A stretch of 64,000 nt of DNA from an uncultured Lachnospiraceae bacterium. GTDB taxonomy: Bacteria; Bacillota; Clostridia; Lachnospirales; Lachnospiraceae. Shown here piece by piece: positions 50,887-59,491 of the stretch. The stretch covers positions 186,001 through 250,000 of the forward strand of contig CANTEG010000001.1 in assembly GCA_947652735.1 (NCBI GenBank), read 5' to 3'. The notes under the pieces are model-generated. The model ran no database searches and was not told the DNA's origin. It saw only the letters and a program-made list of their open reading frames with translations. The translations under genes and the position numbers were made by a program. Position 1 is the first letter of the stretch, and every line of letters begins with the position of its first letter.

Positions 50887-52445
50887 TGGAATTTGAAAAA
50901 ATATGTTTTTCATCTAAAGCCATTGATATTGCTGAAAACGACTTATATTTGGAGATTACTAACAGACTTTGTTATTACGATGACAAAAATTTAAATAATG
51001 TAATGCTTCCATATAAGGGATTTGAGGAATCTGCATTGGAAAATGCTAAAACCTTAATTAACATGCCAGTGCAAGCCAAGTACAAGAAAATCAATAATAT
51101 GGATGATCTTGGCAGTCATGAAATGCATGTCCTGCCAACTGGCGAAGTAGAGTTTCTTACTGAGAGTATAGGTACACATATTTCTATTGAAATAAAGGAA
51201 GACATAGTAACTACTGTTTCTGGAGATACTAAAACTCTTCCGTGTTTATTTGCGAAATGTCGTATATGGAAAAGAAACTCAAATATGATTGCGGCTGTTA
51301 AAAGGTTATACGAATCTGATGGCGGCTTAAATTCAAGTTGGGAAATTTCTACTTCCGAATATGAGTATAAAGCAGGTGTGAAAATTCTTAAAGATTATGC
51401 TTTTCTTGCGAATACTTTCTTAGGCAGCACCACTACTCCAGCTTACAATGGCACATCTAAAGCAATATCATTATCTTCTCTTAGTGAAGAAGAATTATTG
51501 GTTGCAGAAGCTCTAAGTCTTGATTTGTCTGAAAATCAAACAGGAACTTTTGACATAAACAATGAACCCGAAAAGGAGGAAAATATTTTGAAGAAAGACA
51601 AAAATATTTTATCTTCTGAAAATAAAGCAGTAGAAACACCAACAAATACTGATGAAGTATCTGGTGTAACGGCTGATAAAACTAATGCTGAAAGCAATAC
51701 TGCTGAGGCGGAAGTCAAGGAAGATAAAAATGAAGTAACTAATGACAACACATCAACTGAAACATCTGCTCTTACTTCTTATGATTTAAGAGTGCGTATT
51801 TCAAAAGCATGTCGTGATAAATATGATGATTGGTGTTGGGTTGTATATTTGTTTCCAGAAGAACACGAAGTATGGTGTGAATATGATGGTGAGTCTGAAT
51901 TAGACTATCTGAAATTTACATATACAGTAGAAAATGATGTAGTAGCTGTTTCTGAACCAGTGAAAGTATCTTTAACTGTATCTGTTAAGGATATCAATGC
52001 TACTGTTGCCGAGTATGAAAAGACGATTGCAGAAAAAGATGATTTAATCGTAAAAGCAAGTTCTGAAATCACATCTCTCAAATCTGAAAATACGGAACTA
52101 TCTCAGTACAAAGAAAAATTCACACAGATGGAGCAGGAAAAGGTAGCTGCTGAATTAGCACAGAAAAAGGAAGATTTAATTGCTTCTGTTGTAAAATCTG
52201 GACAGATTACCAAAGAAGAAATTGAAAATTCTGAGGAACTTTCTGGATATGTTGATAATTTAGATAAGAAATCATTAATGGCTATTGTCGGAGAAAGGTT
52301 GTCCGCTTCTGTAGATAACAAGTCAGAAAATGAAGTGGAAACCTCTGAAACAAAAAATGATGATCATGTAACTTCAAATTTAAACAATGAAGATGATGAA
52401 GTCTTTGATAAGGCTTCTATTATGAGAAACTTTTTAAGGAAATAA
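50886..52445 (+). CDS. Prohead protease/scaffold-like protein
   Basis: 519 aa. The N-terminal ~190 residues look like a prohead-protease-type domain (INMPVQAKYKKIN, GSHEMHVLPTGEVEF, LNSSWEISTSEYEY); a low-complexity Glu/Ser/Thr linker and a coiled coil (IAEKDDLIVKASSEITSLKS) make a scaffold-like C-terminus. Located between portal and capsid genes, as protease-scaffold fusions usually are. No catalytic triad was assigned. Confidence 0.6.
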   Translation: MEFEKICFSSKAIDIAENDLYLEITNRLCYYDDKNLNNVMLPYKGFEESALENAKTLINMPVQAKYKKINNMDDLGSHEMHVLPTGEVEFLTESIGTHISIEIKEDIVTTVSGDTKTLPCLFAKCRIWKRNSNMIAAVKRLYESDGGLNSSWEISTSEYEYKAGVKILKDYAFLANTFLGSTTTPAYNGTSKAISLSSLSEEELLVAEALSLDLSENQTGTFDINNEPEKEENILKKDKNILSSENKAVETPTNTDEVSGVTADKTNAESNTAEAEVKEDKNEVTNDNTSTETSALTSYDLRVRISKACRDKYDDWCWVVYLFPEEHEVWCEYDGESELDYLKFTYTVENDVVAVSEPVKVSLTVSVKDINATVAEYEKTIAEKDDLIVKASSEITSLKSENTELSQYKEKFTQMEQEKVAAELAQKKEDLIASVVKSGQITKEEIENSEELSGYVDNLDKKSLMAIVGERLSASVDNKSENEVETSETKNDDHVTSNLNNEDDEVFDKASIMRNFLRK

Positions 52446-52459
52446 GGAGGATATTTTAT

Positions 52460-52927
52460 ATGCTTAGAGAATTACAGGTAACTAAGGACAAACCAGCAAA
52501 TTCAATGTATAAGGCTGGTGAAGAGAAAATTATTACTGGTATGGCAGTTGTAAAAAATGAAACCAATAAAACATTTGAATTTGCTACTGCTGATACTGTC
52601 GCTGATTTATTCTTTGTAGATAAGGAACGTGTACCTAGTGGTATTAATGCTGCAAGAGGTGATATGTCTGATTATGATGAAGATTTTGTAACTTTAAAGG
52701 AAAATGAATTCGGTAAACTAATTGCTTATTACGAAGGTGAAAGATTTGCAACTGACCAGTACGTTGAAGATGGTCTTACTTCTGGTATTCGTGTATCTGC
52801 TGGTGCAGATGGAAAACTAGCTAAGGCAACAAAGGCTTCTAAATATGTTTTCAAAGATTTTTGGACAGATAATGGTCATAAATTAGCAGTAATTGAAGTG
52901 TCTGATACTGCTGTTGCAAATGCGTAA
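52460..52927 (+). CDS. Capsid-associated protein, likely decoration
   Basis: 155 aa behind AAGGAGG. Mostly beta, starting LRELQVTKDKPANSMYKAGE. Placed immediately before the major capsid gene, a common place for head decoration proteins. Assignment by context. Confidence 0.55.
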   Translation: MLRELQVTKDKPANSMYKAGEEKIITGMAVVKNETNKTFEFATADTVADLFFVDKERVPSGINAARGDMSDYDEDFVTLKENEFGKLIAYYEGERFATDQYVEDGLTSGIRVSAGADGKLAKATKASKYVFKDFWTDNGHKLAVIEVSDTAVANA

Positions 52928-52956
52928 TTTTAAATTAACCCAAGGAGGAAATATAT

Positions 52957-53952
52957 ATGGCATTAAAAATTGAAGTAGCTGAACTGATGGAAACACCAGG
53001 CGTTATGTATGACGTAGCTGAAAAAGTTGAATATAAGAGAAATCTTAGCAACGAGGAAAAAGAAATTTATGAAATTTCTGATGCATGGTGCAAAGAGATT
53101 GGGAAAACGGGCTGCGATGAGAAGAAAGAAATCGCAGCCTTTATTAATAAGGTAGTTAATGAGGAAATTTACAATGCTCCTGATGAACTGCTTGATTCTA
53201 TGTTTGATAGAGGTTCTATTGGTGAATTTGACGATGAGGAATTTACAAAAACTCCACAGAACACTCTTGAGGCACATGAAGCTGCCAAGGGCGGTACGGT
53301 AGATAGAAGTTATATTGACTTTACTGCTATTAAACCAATTACTAGAAATCGTCAAATTGAAACTGACCTTTCTTATGTGGATTTAAGGAAGAATGGATTT
53401 AAGTCTGTAGCAACACTTACTACTTATGCAAAAGAAGCATTGCAGAACGCATTGTTTTATGATGTGTTTACTATGATTGATAATGCAATCGTAGGTGGCG
53501 ATCAGTTAGTGACCGCAGGTGGTAAGGTTCCTACGCAGGTTGCTGTTGATGCATTCAATCTATATCTGTTAGACCGTGATCCTTCTGCTGTTGCCGTTTG
53601 TCTTAGCAAATATGCACAGGCTTTAGGTCGTATGGATGGACGTTCACAATATATGAGCAATTCTATGAAGGATGAATTTAACCGCTATGGACTTGTGAAT
53701 TTCATTGATGGAGTGCGTATTGCATCTATCTCTGGCGCAAAGAGAACAGGACGTGGACAGTTAATGTTACCTGATCTTCGTATCTTCGGTGTGGCTGGTA
53801 AAATTGGCGGTCTTGATATGAAGGGTGAACTTCATACTTTTGAAGATTTGGATAACTCTAATGAAAAGGTGATTATCAGAGTTAAAGATTTTACTTACTC
53901 TGTTGGTATTACCAATATTGAAAATTGTAACAAGATGGTTCTTACAAACTAA
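52957..53952 (+). CDS. Major capsid protein
   Basis: 331 aa, HK97-fold candidate. Contains an N-terminal helical arm, an E-loop-like stretch, a spine helix region (LTTYAKEALQNALFYDVFTM) and a GVAGKIGGLDMKGELHTFED domain. Size and position after protease/scaffold and decoration genes support the call, and strong SDs suggest high expression. Confidence 0.72.
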   Translation: MALKIEVAELMETPGVMYDVAEKVEYKRNLSNEEKEIYEISDAWCKEIGKTGCDEKKEIAAFINKVVNEEIYNAPDELLDSMFDRGSIGEFDDEEFTKTPQNTLEAHEAAKGGTVDRSYIDFTAIKPITRNRQIETDLSYVDLRKNGFKSVATLTTYAKEALQNALFYDVFTMIDNAIVGGDQLVTAGGKVPTQVAVDAFNLYLLDRDPSAVAVCLSKYAQALGRMDGRSQYMSNSMKDEFNRYGLVNFIDGVRIASISGAKRTGRGQLMLPDLRIFGVAGKIGGLDMKGELHTFEDLDNSNEKVIIRVKDFTYSVGITNIENCNKMVLTN

Positions 53953-53994
53953 TCTTTTAGATTATCAAAAAGATACTATCTATTTTTATGCTTA

Positions 53995-54053
53995 AAATTG
54001 GGAAGATAGTGTCGCTCACGAAAAGCAGATACCCACTGCTTTCTTCCCAATTT
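53995..54053 (+). repeat. Structured hairpin after the capsid gene
   Basis: 12-bp perfect stem AAATTGGGAAGA/TCTTCCCAATTT closing a GTG-tcgct-CAC stem and an AAGCAG-ataccca-CTGCTT hairpin. No T-tract. Could be an mRNA-stabilising or processing element between head and connector genes. Confidence 0.65.
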
Positions 54054-54132
54054 AATAATAAATGGGATACCGTGGGTTGGTTTTGGGCATATGTCCAACT
54101 CGCACTATAAATCAAGAGGAGGTATCGGAAAT

Positions 54133-54828
54133 ATGTCTGAAATTGATACACAAAATATTAATGTTTTAAATTACAACGAAAATGAAGTATTTGTTGATAA
54201 TTATAAATTTAGTGCTTCCAGAGACGGAAAAACACCATCAATCGTCACTATGAGTCTAAGTGAACTGAAAAATATTTGCACAAACACAGATATTATCATT
54301 ACTGGATGGCTTACTTTTGATGATGATGTAAAAGAAGAAATATTTAAGGAACTTCGTATCACTAATTGGAGAAATATTCTTACAAATAGTGATATAGAAA
54401 ATATTTTAACGCATCCTACTATGGAAGGTTTGCAAAAAATCATCAATATTGAAAATCAGACTTATTTTGATAGGGTGCGTATTATCATGTTTAAACTCAT
54501 GAAACAGGGGATAGATATTACCACTAAAGTAAATCGGATTGTAGAACAAAGATATGATGAACTTCGTAGAAGACAGCGTGTAAGCTCTATCGTTCTTACA
54601 AAGAAAGATACCAAGACCTATGCTACTCCTGATGAGGTAAAAGAATTGTCTGCTCAGAATGCCGCTTTACAAAGTCAGTTAGATGAAATGAAGAAAATGA
54701 TGGAACAAATGATGTCTATGCAGAATACTTCTAATTCAATTCAAACTGAAAATGAAAATAAAGAAGATGCGGTAACTGATGCTCCTCCGAAGAAAAAGCC
54801 TGGTAGACCTAAAAAGACTACAACTTAG
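54133..54828 (+). CDS. Phage head-tail region protein with basic AT-hook-like tail
   Basis: 231 aa, ATG ten bases behind AGAGGAGG. Globular N-terminus, a coiled coil (SAQNAALQSQLDEMKKMMEQ), and a C-terminus ending KKKPGRPKKTTT, which resembles an AT-hook. Head-completion or DNA-binding role possible, from position. Confidence 0.55.
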   Translation: MSEIDTQNINVLNYNENEVFVDNYKFSASRDGKTPSIVTMSLSELKNICTNTDIIITGWLTFDDDVKEEIFKELRITNWRNILTNSDIENILTHPTMEGLQKIINIENQTYFDRVRIIMFKLMKQGIDITTKVNRIVEQRYDELRRRQRVSSIVLTKKDTKTYATPDEVKELSAQNAALQSQLDEMKKMMEQMMSMQNTSNSIQTENENKEDAVTDAPPKKKPGRPKKTTT

Positions 54829-54842
54829 GGGAGGAATTGTAA

Positions 54843-55334
54843 TTGGGACAGGCAACTTCTTTTGAAAAGGTAATATCTAGGTTACTGAGAAAAATTGAAA
54901 AAGATAAGGATTTCTTTTCATACTATAATGTGTCTGTTTCAGAAGTACAATCTCTTGTGATGGAACAGGCAACAGGCTATTTATACGATGCAATTGATTT
55001 ACTGGTTTCTAAATGTGAGCCGGATGTGGATTTTTATAACTATGATGAGTTACAGATGTTCCGGTTTGAACTGACACAGAGAGAAATTGGATTACTTGCC
55101 TCTCTTATGTACGAGGTATATTTTGAGAGAGACGAGGCATTACTGAAAGCATTTAAAATTCGCATGACCCCATCGGATCTAAACCAATTTTCTCCTGCCA
55201 ATGAACGTGCTTCATTTGAAAATATGTTGGCAAGAATCAAAGCGGAAAACCGAAACGATATATCAAGGTATATTTCTACAGATAGAAAAACTGGCAAAAG
55301 AAAAACGATCAATTACAGTCAATATGATGATTAG
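54843..55334 (+). CDS. Hypothetical connector-region protein, TTG start
   Basis: 163 aa. TTG GGA CAG start behind GGGGAGGAA. Helical. Lies between the 54133 and 55348 genes in the head-tail connector region, so perhaps a head-completion protein. No family recognised. Confidence 0.55.
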   Translation: MGQATSFEKVISRLLRKIEKDKDFFSYYNVSVSEVQSLVMEQATGYLYDAIDLLVSKCEPDVDFYNYDELQMFRFELTQREIGLLASLMYEVYFERDEALLKAFKIRMTPSDLNQFSPANERASFENMLARIKAENRNDISRYISTDRKTGKRKTINYSQYDD

Positions 55335-55347
55335 GGGGTAACTGGGT

Positions 55348-56382
55348 ATGGATATTAGTTACTTCCAAAAAATCAATAATACATATAAATCCAAAAGCAA
55401 ACAAGAAACTGACTTATATTTGTTAAATAGACATGTAGATGAGTGCTTTGCTGATACGATTGATTATCATATTGTAAAAAGAAATGGTGAACCATTTGAG
55501 TTGCTAATCATTAAAGATACAGATAACAATACATTTAAGAAAAAAATAAAATCAAGGACTTCTGAGCCGTTTAATCTTGGCGATTATATTGAGTGGAACA
55601 ATCAGGTATGGCTTGTAATGCTACTCAATCCGGATGATAAAACATATCATTCTGGTTATATGTATCTTTGTACTGTTCCGCTCCGCTGGCAGAATTCAAA
55701 AGGAAAAATTATTGAGCGATTTAGTTACGCAGAAGATTTTACCAAGTATTCTTCAGGAACTACAGGAAATAGTATTATGACTGTTGGCGATAACCAATAT
55801 GGTTTGACTATTCCAATAGATGAAGAAACAAAAAAACTTAATAGAGATATGCGTTTCTGTATTGATTTTGATGATTCTGATAAACCAGATATTTATCAAC
55901 TGACAAATCGAAAAACTCACCTAAGTAATAATACTTATTTTGGTCGTGGTGGAATTATGACTTTGACATTATCTTTTGATGCATTCAATCCAAATGATGA
56001 TAAAAAAGTTACCTTGGAAGATGGTCAGGAAGTATGGATCTGTGATTATATTGATCCTACCTCTCCTCTCCCACCTACTCCCCCAGTACCCGATGAAACG
56101 ACAGATTTATCCGCTGTGATTTCTGGAAGTAAGAATCTACGTAATTCATATAATCGCACTTATACTGTTTCATTTGCGGACAAAGAAGGTAATATCATTG
56201 ATTGGCAAGGAATTAATTATCAGTGGAATATTGTATCTGATTTCGACATCAAGCAGACTGTAAAAGATAATCAAATAATATTATTTGTTAATGATGAGAA
56301 CCTAATCGGTGGTTCTTTTTTATTGCAGATTGTCACAGGTACAATAACTGTTTCAGAACTTAAAATAGATATTACAGAGTGA
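55348..56382 (+). CDS. Head-tail connector/Ig-like protein
   Basis: 344 aa behind GGGGG. Beta-rich N-terminal two thirds (DYIEWNNQVWLVMLLNPDDK, PLRWQNSKGKIIERF), a proline hinge (PLPPTPPVPD) and a C-terminal Ig-like domain (ITVSELKIDIT). A connector or stopper with a decorative domain is the likely class, judged by location. Confidence 0.55.
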   Translation: MDISYFQKINNTYKSKSKQETDLYLLNRHVDECFADTIDYHIVKRNGEPFELLIIKDTDNNTFKKKIKSRTSEPFNLGDYIEWNNQVWLVMLLNPDDKTYHSGYMYLCTVPLRWQNSKGKIIERFSYAEDFTKYSSGTTGNSIMTVGDNQYGLTIPIDEETKKLNRDMRFCIDFDDSDKPDIYQLTNRKTHLSNNTYFGRGGIMTLTLSFDAFNPNDDKKVTLEDGQEVWICDYIDPTSPLPPTPPVPDETTDLSAVISGSKNLRNSYNRTYTVSFADKEGNIIDWQGINYQWNIVSDFDIKQTVKDNQIILFVNDENLIGGSFLLQIVTGTITVSELKIDITE

Positions 56383-56397
56383 TGGAGGTGAATATTT

Positions 56398-56889
56398 ATA
56401 GGAAAATCACGAAGTTATGAGATTATCGAATATCGAAAACTCATAGAAAAAGAAATCTGTAAATCCCCAGAACTTATAAAATTACTTGGCTGTGAAAACG
56501 AAGAATATCCAGAAGATATTATTCCATATAAATATTCATTTCCGCATGAATACATTCCAGGTACTCAACAAGAAACCGACAGGTTTATTAATTACGAAAT
56601 TAGTGCAGCCATTGATGCGAGGAATAATACCTTCAAGGATCTTACGATATATTTCTTTGTTGTATGCCACGAAGATATAATCAAGTACAAAGAAAAAGGA
56701 ATTACTTATCTTTGGTATGACAGGGCAACTTGCGCATTAGATAATATATTTTGTGAAAAGAATGTATTAGGTATAGGTAAAACATTATTGATCAGCAACA
56801 CTCCATACTGTCCGCAAAACAAATTCAAAGGAAGGTTATTAAAATTTATAGTTAAAGATTTTAATAATGGATTGAAATATGGGAAGTAG
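56398..56889 (+). CDS. Tail-region protein with AUA start and no methionine codon
   Basis: 163 aa starting ATA GGA AAA TCA, nine bases behind GGAGG, after an in-frame TGA. The whole frame has no ATG and only late TTG codons, yet it fills the interval exactly and overlaps the next gene by 11 bp. N-terminus GKSRSYEIIEYRKLIEKEI; later IYFFVVCHEDIIKYK and LLISNTPYCPQNKFKGR. By position a tail terminator/completion protein. Strong single case for AUA initiation. Confidence 0.72.
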   Translation: MGKSRSYEIIEYRKLIEKEICKSPELIKLLGCENEEYPEDIIPYKYSFPHEYIPGTQQETDRFINYEISAAIDARNNTFKDLTIYFFVVCHEDIIKYKEKGITYLWYDRATCALDNIFCEKNVLGIGKTLLISNTPYCPQNKFKGRLLKFIVKDFNNGLKYGK

Positions 56890-57748
56890 TAAAAGTTGGT
56901 TGAAGCTTAATAAGATACATATTACACCAGAAATTACGCTTAAAATTCCTACAGTTGGAGAAGTTTTAGATAATGAGCAGAGCTATTATAGTTTAACATA
57001 TGCACTTACCGCTTCACCTTTTTCCTACATGGTACAACTAGACGACATGGGGATTGATTATACATCTATAGATGACTGGCAATTATTTTGTTTACTTTTT
57101 TGCAGATATTCAAACCAAATTATTTCATATCAGAACAAAATTAAGGATCTAAAAAAAACACTTAATTATATAAAGGAAAATACAATTGAATATATAGATT
57201 GTACTTATCAAATAAAACTATTAGAACAAAATATATATGATATTGGCATAGATATGGTTTTTGATGAATTTGAGATGACAGCCGAAAAAGATGGTCAATT
57301 AATTGGATTTGGGATATATCAAGATAAAGACGGAGAAGAAATATTATATAATCCAGCAACCGATGTGAAAATTGATCGGTTGATACATATGGATATAGCA
57401 GATGCAATCAGAAAAATAAATTTATATGAAAAAATAAAATCCAAACCAGGTAATGAATCTGCCAGAAAATACTTACTTGAAAAAGAACGCAAAAAACAAA
57501 AACGATTTGCAAAGAAAAAGCAGGAACCATATTTAGAAAAATTAGTTATTGCATTAGTTAATACAAATGAATTTCCTTATGATTATGATTCTTGTATGGA
57601 TTTATCTATATATAGATTTAATCAGAGTTTTAAACAAATTCAGCATAAAATAGCCTTTGATAACACAATGATTGGTGTATATGCTGGAACAATTGATACA
57701 TCCAAACTAAGTAACAAAAATGCACTCTCTTGGGTGCCAATCAAATAA
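56879..57748 (+). CDS. Tail-region protein
   Basis: 289 aa. ATG overlaps the end of the AUA-start gene. Helical, with a C-terminal basic part (KERKKQKRFAKKKQEPYLEK). Terminator follows. Unknown; probably a tail assembly protein. Confidence 0.55.
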   Translation: MGSSKSWLKLNKIHITPEITLKIPTVGEVLDNEQSYYSLTYALTASPFSYMVQLDDMGIDYTSIDDWQLFCLLFCRYSNQIISYQNKIKDLKKTLNYIKENTIEYIDCTYQIKLLEQNIYDIGIDMVFDEFEMTAEKDGQLIGFGIYQDKDGEEILYNPATDVKIDRLIHMDIADAIRKINLYEKIKSKPGNESARKYLLEKERKKQKRFAKKKQEPYLEKLVIALVNTNEFPYDYDSCMDLSIYRFNQSFKQIQHKIAFDNTMIGVYAGTIDTSKLSNKNALSWVPIK

Positions 57749-57758
57749 TTATGAAAAT

Positions 57759-57785
57759 AAGACCGTAACTGGTCTTTTTATTTTG
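57759..57785 (+). terminator. Rho-independent terminator
   Basis: AAGACC-gtaact-GGTCTT then TTTATTTT, separating the connector genes from the tail tube gene. Confidence 0.85.
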
Positions 57786-57814
57786 CAAAAAATTAAAATA
57801 CAGGAGGACAATCA

Positions 57815-58600
57815 ATGAATATTGATAAGTTTACAATTACATCCTATGACCAGATTACGGGGTTTGATAGAACGAACGGAAGTCTGGATATGATTCTTGA
57901 TGAGCTGAGTGATTTTACTTTATCTCATGAAGAAGAAAAAACTGATATTACTGGCAAAGGTGGTAGGGTTATCAGTTCCCTAAAGAAAAATAAGAAAGTT
58001 ACTGGTAAGGGCACTAATGGTATGCTCTCTGGTGGCGCTTTGGCTGCTATGCTTGGTGCTGAAATTGAAGATGGTATGCATGTTATTAGATATACTGATA
58101 CTATCACGGTGACCGCAAATAAGGGAGTAACTACAGAAGTTGCTGTAGGTACGGTTGGTAATGAGATTGGTACAATCTATGTAAGAGATACAAATAATGC
58201 TTATATTTCTGGTGGTAAGAAATTAACCCAGACAAGTGCTGAACCAGCTACTGGAGAATTTTCTTATGACCCCACAACGAAGGAAATTTCATTCTTTGAA
58301 GGTGATGTAGCTGATGGCACAGAAGTAATCACTTTCTACGATGCAGAAGTTGAGGGTAAGAAAATTTCCAATAATGCGGATAATTATAGCAAGACACTTC
58401 AGTTATTTATTGATGTAACTTGTCAGGATGGATGTGATAACCTCTTCCATGGACAGTTCATTATTGATAGAGCAGACTTTAATGGCACATTTGACATTGC
58501 TGGTGGTTCTGATCCTGCCACACTTGGCTTTGAATTTACTTCTATGCCTAATTTGTGTACTGGGAAAAGTGATCTTTGGGACTTTGTGTTATTTGACTGA
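57815..58600 (+). CDS. Major tail (tube) protein candidate
   Basis: 261 aa behind AGGAGG. Beta-rich with a GGRVISSLKKNKKVTGKGTN segment and a small inserted domain. Follows the connector genes and its own terminator, as a highly expressed tail tube gene would. Confidence 0.62.
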   Translation: MNIDKFTITSYDQITGFDRTNGSLDMILDELSDFTLSHEEEKTDITGKGGRVISSLKKNKKVTGKGTNGMLSGGALAAMLGAEIEDGMHVIRYTDTITVTANKGVTTEVAVGTVGNEIGTIYVRDTNNAYISGGKKLTQTSAEPATGEFSYDPTTKEISFFEGDVADGTEVITFYDAEVEGKKISNNADNYSKTLQLFIDVTCQDGCDNLFHGQFIIDRADFNGTFDIAGGSDPATLGFEFTSMPNLCTGKSDLWDFVLFD

Positions 58601-58658
58601 AGATAATATATTTATGGGCAGTTTTATGCTGCCCACATATTAAAAATGGAGGTCAAAT

Positions 58659-58964
58659 ATGGCAGAAAAAAAGAAAATACCTTGTCGTGTTTGTGGTAAA
58701 CTTTTTGAACCGTGCTCAACTTGCCAATCTGATAATAGAATGTTCAGATGGCGAAATTTCGCATGTTCATTAAAATGCGCAGAAAAATACATAAGTGAAA
58801 CTATTGCATACCGTGAATCACAAACAAAAAAGGATATCTCTGTTACTGTAGATGTAGAAGCAGATTTAAACACGCATCAAGAAACACCAAAGAGAAAATA
58901 TACTAAGAAAAAAGCAACAAATAATATTGAAATAGAAAAAGAAGAAAGTGAGCAGATTGATTAG
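58659..58964 (+). CDS. Zinc-binding tail-region protein
   Basis: 101 aa behind GGAGG. N-terminal double CxxC finger (CRVCGKLFEPCSTC ... CSLKCAEKY) and a basic tail (PKRKYTKKKATNN). Position after the tube gene recalls tail assembly chaperones, but the finger is unusual there. Confidence 0.6.
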   Translation: MAEKKKIPCRVCGKLFEPCSTCQSDNRMFRWRNFACSLKCAEKYISETIAYRESQTKKDISVTVDVEADLNTHQETPKRKYTKKKATNNIEIEKEESEQID

Positions 58965-58966
58965 AG

Positions 58967-59033
58967 AAATGGGATATATTGAATTCTTTTCAATCTGTTA
59001 ATTGAATTGATTTTGATATATCCCATTTTTTTA
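58967..59033 (+). terminator. Strong Rho-independent terminator
   Basis: 13-bp perfect stem AAATGGGATATAT/ATATATCCCATTT closing a long loop, followed by seven Ts. Confidence 0.9.
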
Positions 59034-59049
59034 CGGTCTAATTAAATAT

Positions 59050-59247
59050 ATGGAAAAGAAAATCAAATGGGATAAAGAATATAATTGTTCCTTTTTAGAT
59101 GAATACTTATTTCTCAAAAAGAAGGGTATTAGATATGAATGGGTATGCACTAATGAAAATGGTGTGTCGGTTTGGAAGTATAAGAAAACCCGTGAATTAT
59201 GGTTAGCTTTGGCAGAGATGTATTCTAATACAAAATATGAAGTTTAA
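59050..59247 (+). CDS. Small protein, paralog of next gene
   Basis: 65 aa, no clear SD. KIKWDKEYNCSFLDEYLFLK ... WKYKKTRELWLALAEMYS. Same layout as the 59263 product (FNKEYQI ... VYDLWCKRELN), so a tandem pair. Function unknown. Confidence 0.55.
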   Translation: MEKKIKWDKEYNCSFLDEYLFLKKKGIRYEWVCTNENGVSVWKYKKTRELWLALAEMYSNTKYEV

Positions 59248-59262
59248 ATGGAGTGATATAAA

Positions 59263-59469
59263 ATAAAGGAATATAGCAAAATATTTAATAAAGAATATCA
59301 AATTGAAAATACTGTTAAAATTGTAAACACTCGTCAAGCAGGGCTTTATATTAAGCATAAAATTCCTCTTGTTGATTTATTTTGGTCAAAAAATTCATTA
59401 GTTTTTGTATTCAACAGAGAAGATAGTAAAGAAGTATACGACTTGTGGTGTAAACGAGAACTAAATTAA
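59263..59469 (+). CDS. Small protein with AUA start, paralog of previous gene
   Basis: 68 aa: ATA AAG GAA TAT, nine bases behind GGAG and after an in-frame TGA; the only alternative start codon in frame is a TTG near the end. Sequence KEYSKIFNKEYQIENTVKIV ... FNREDSKEVYDLWCKRE aligns with the preceding gene, showing the frame is real. Confidence 0.66.
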   Translation: MKEYSKIFNKEYQIENTVKIVNTRQAGLYIKHKIPLVDLFWSKNSLVFVFNREDSKEVYDLWCKRELN

Positions 59470-59491
59470 TAATTGTGATTAGGAGATTTTA

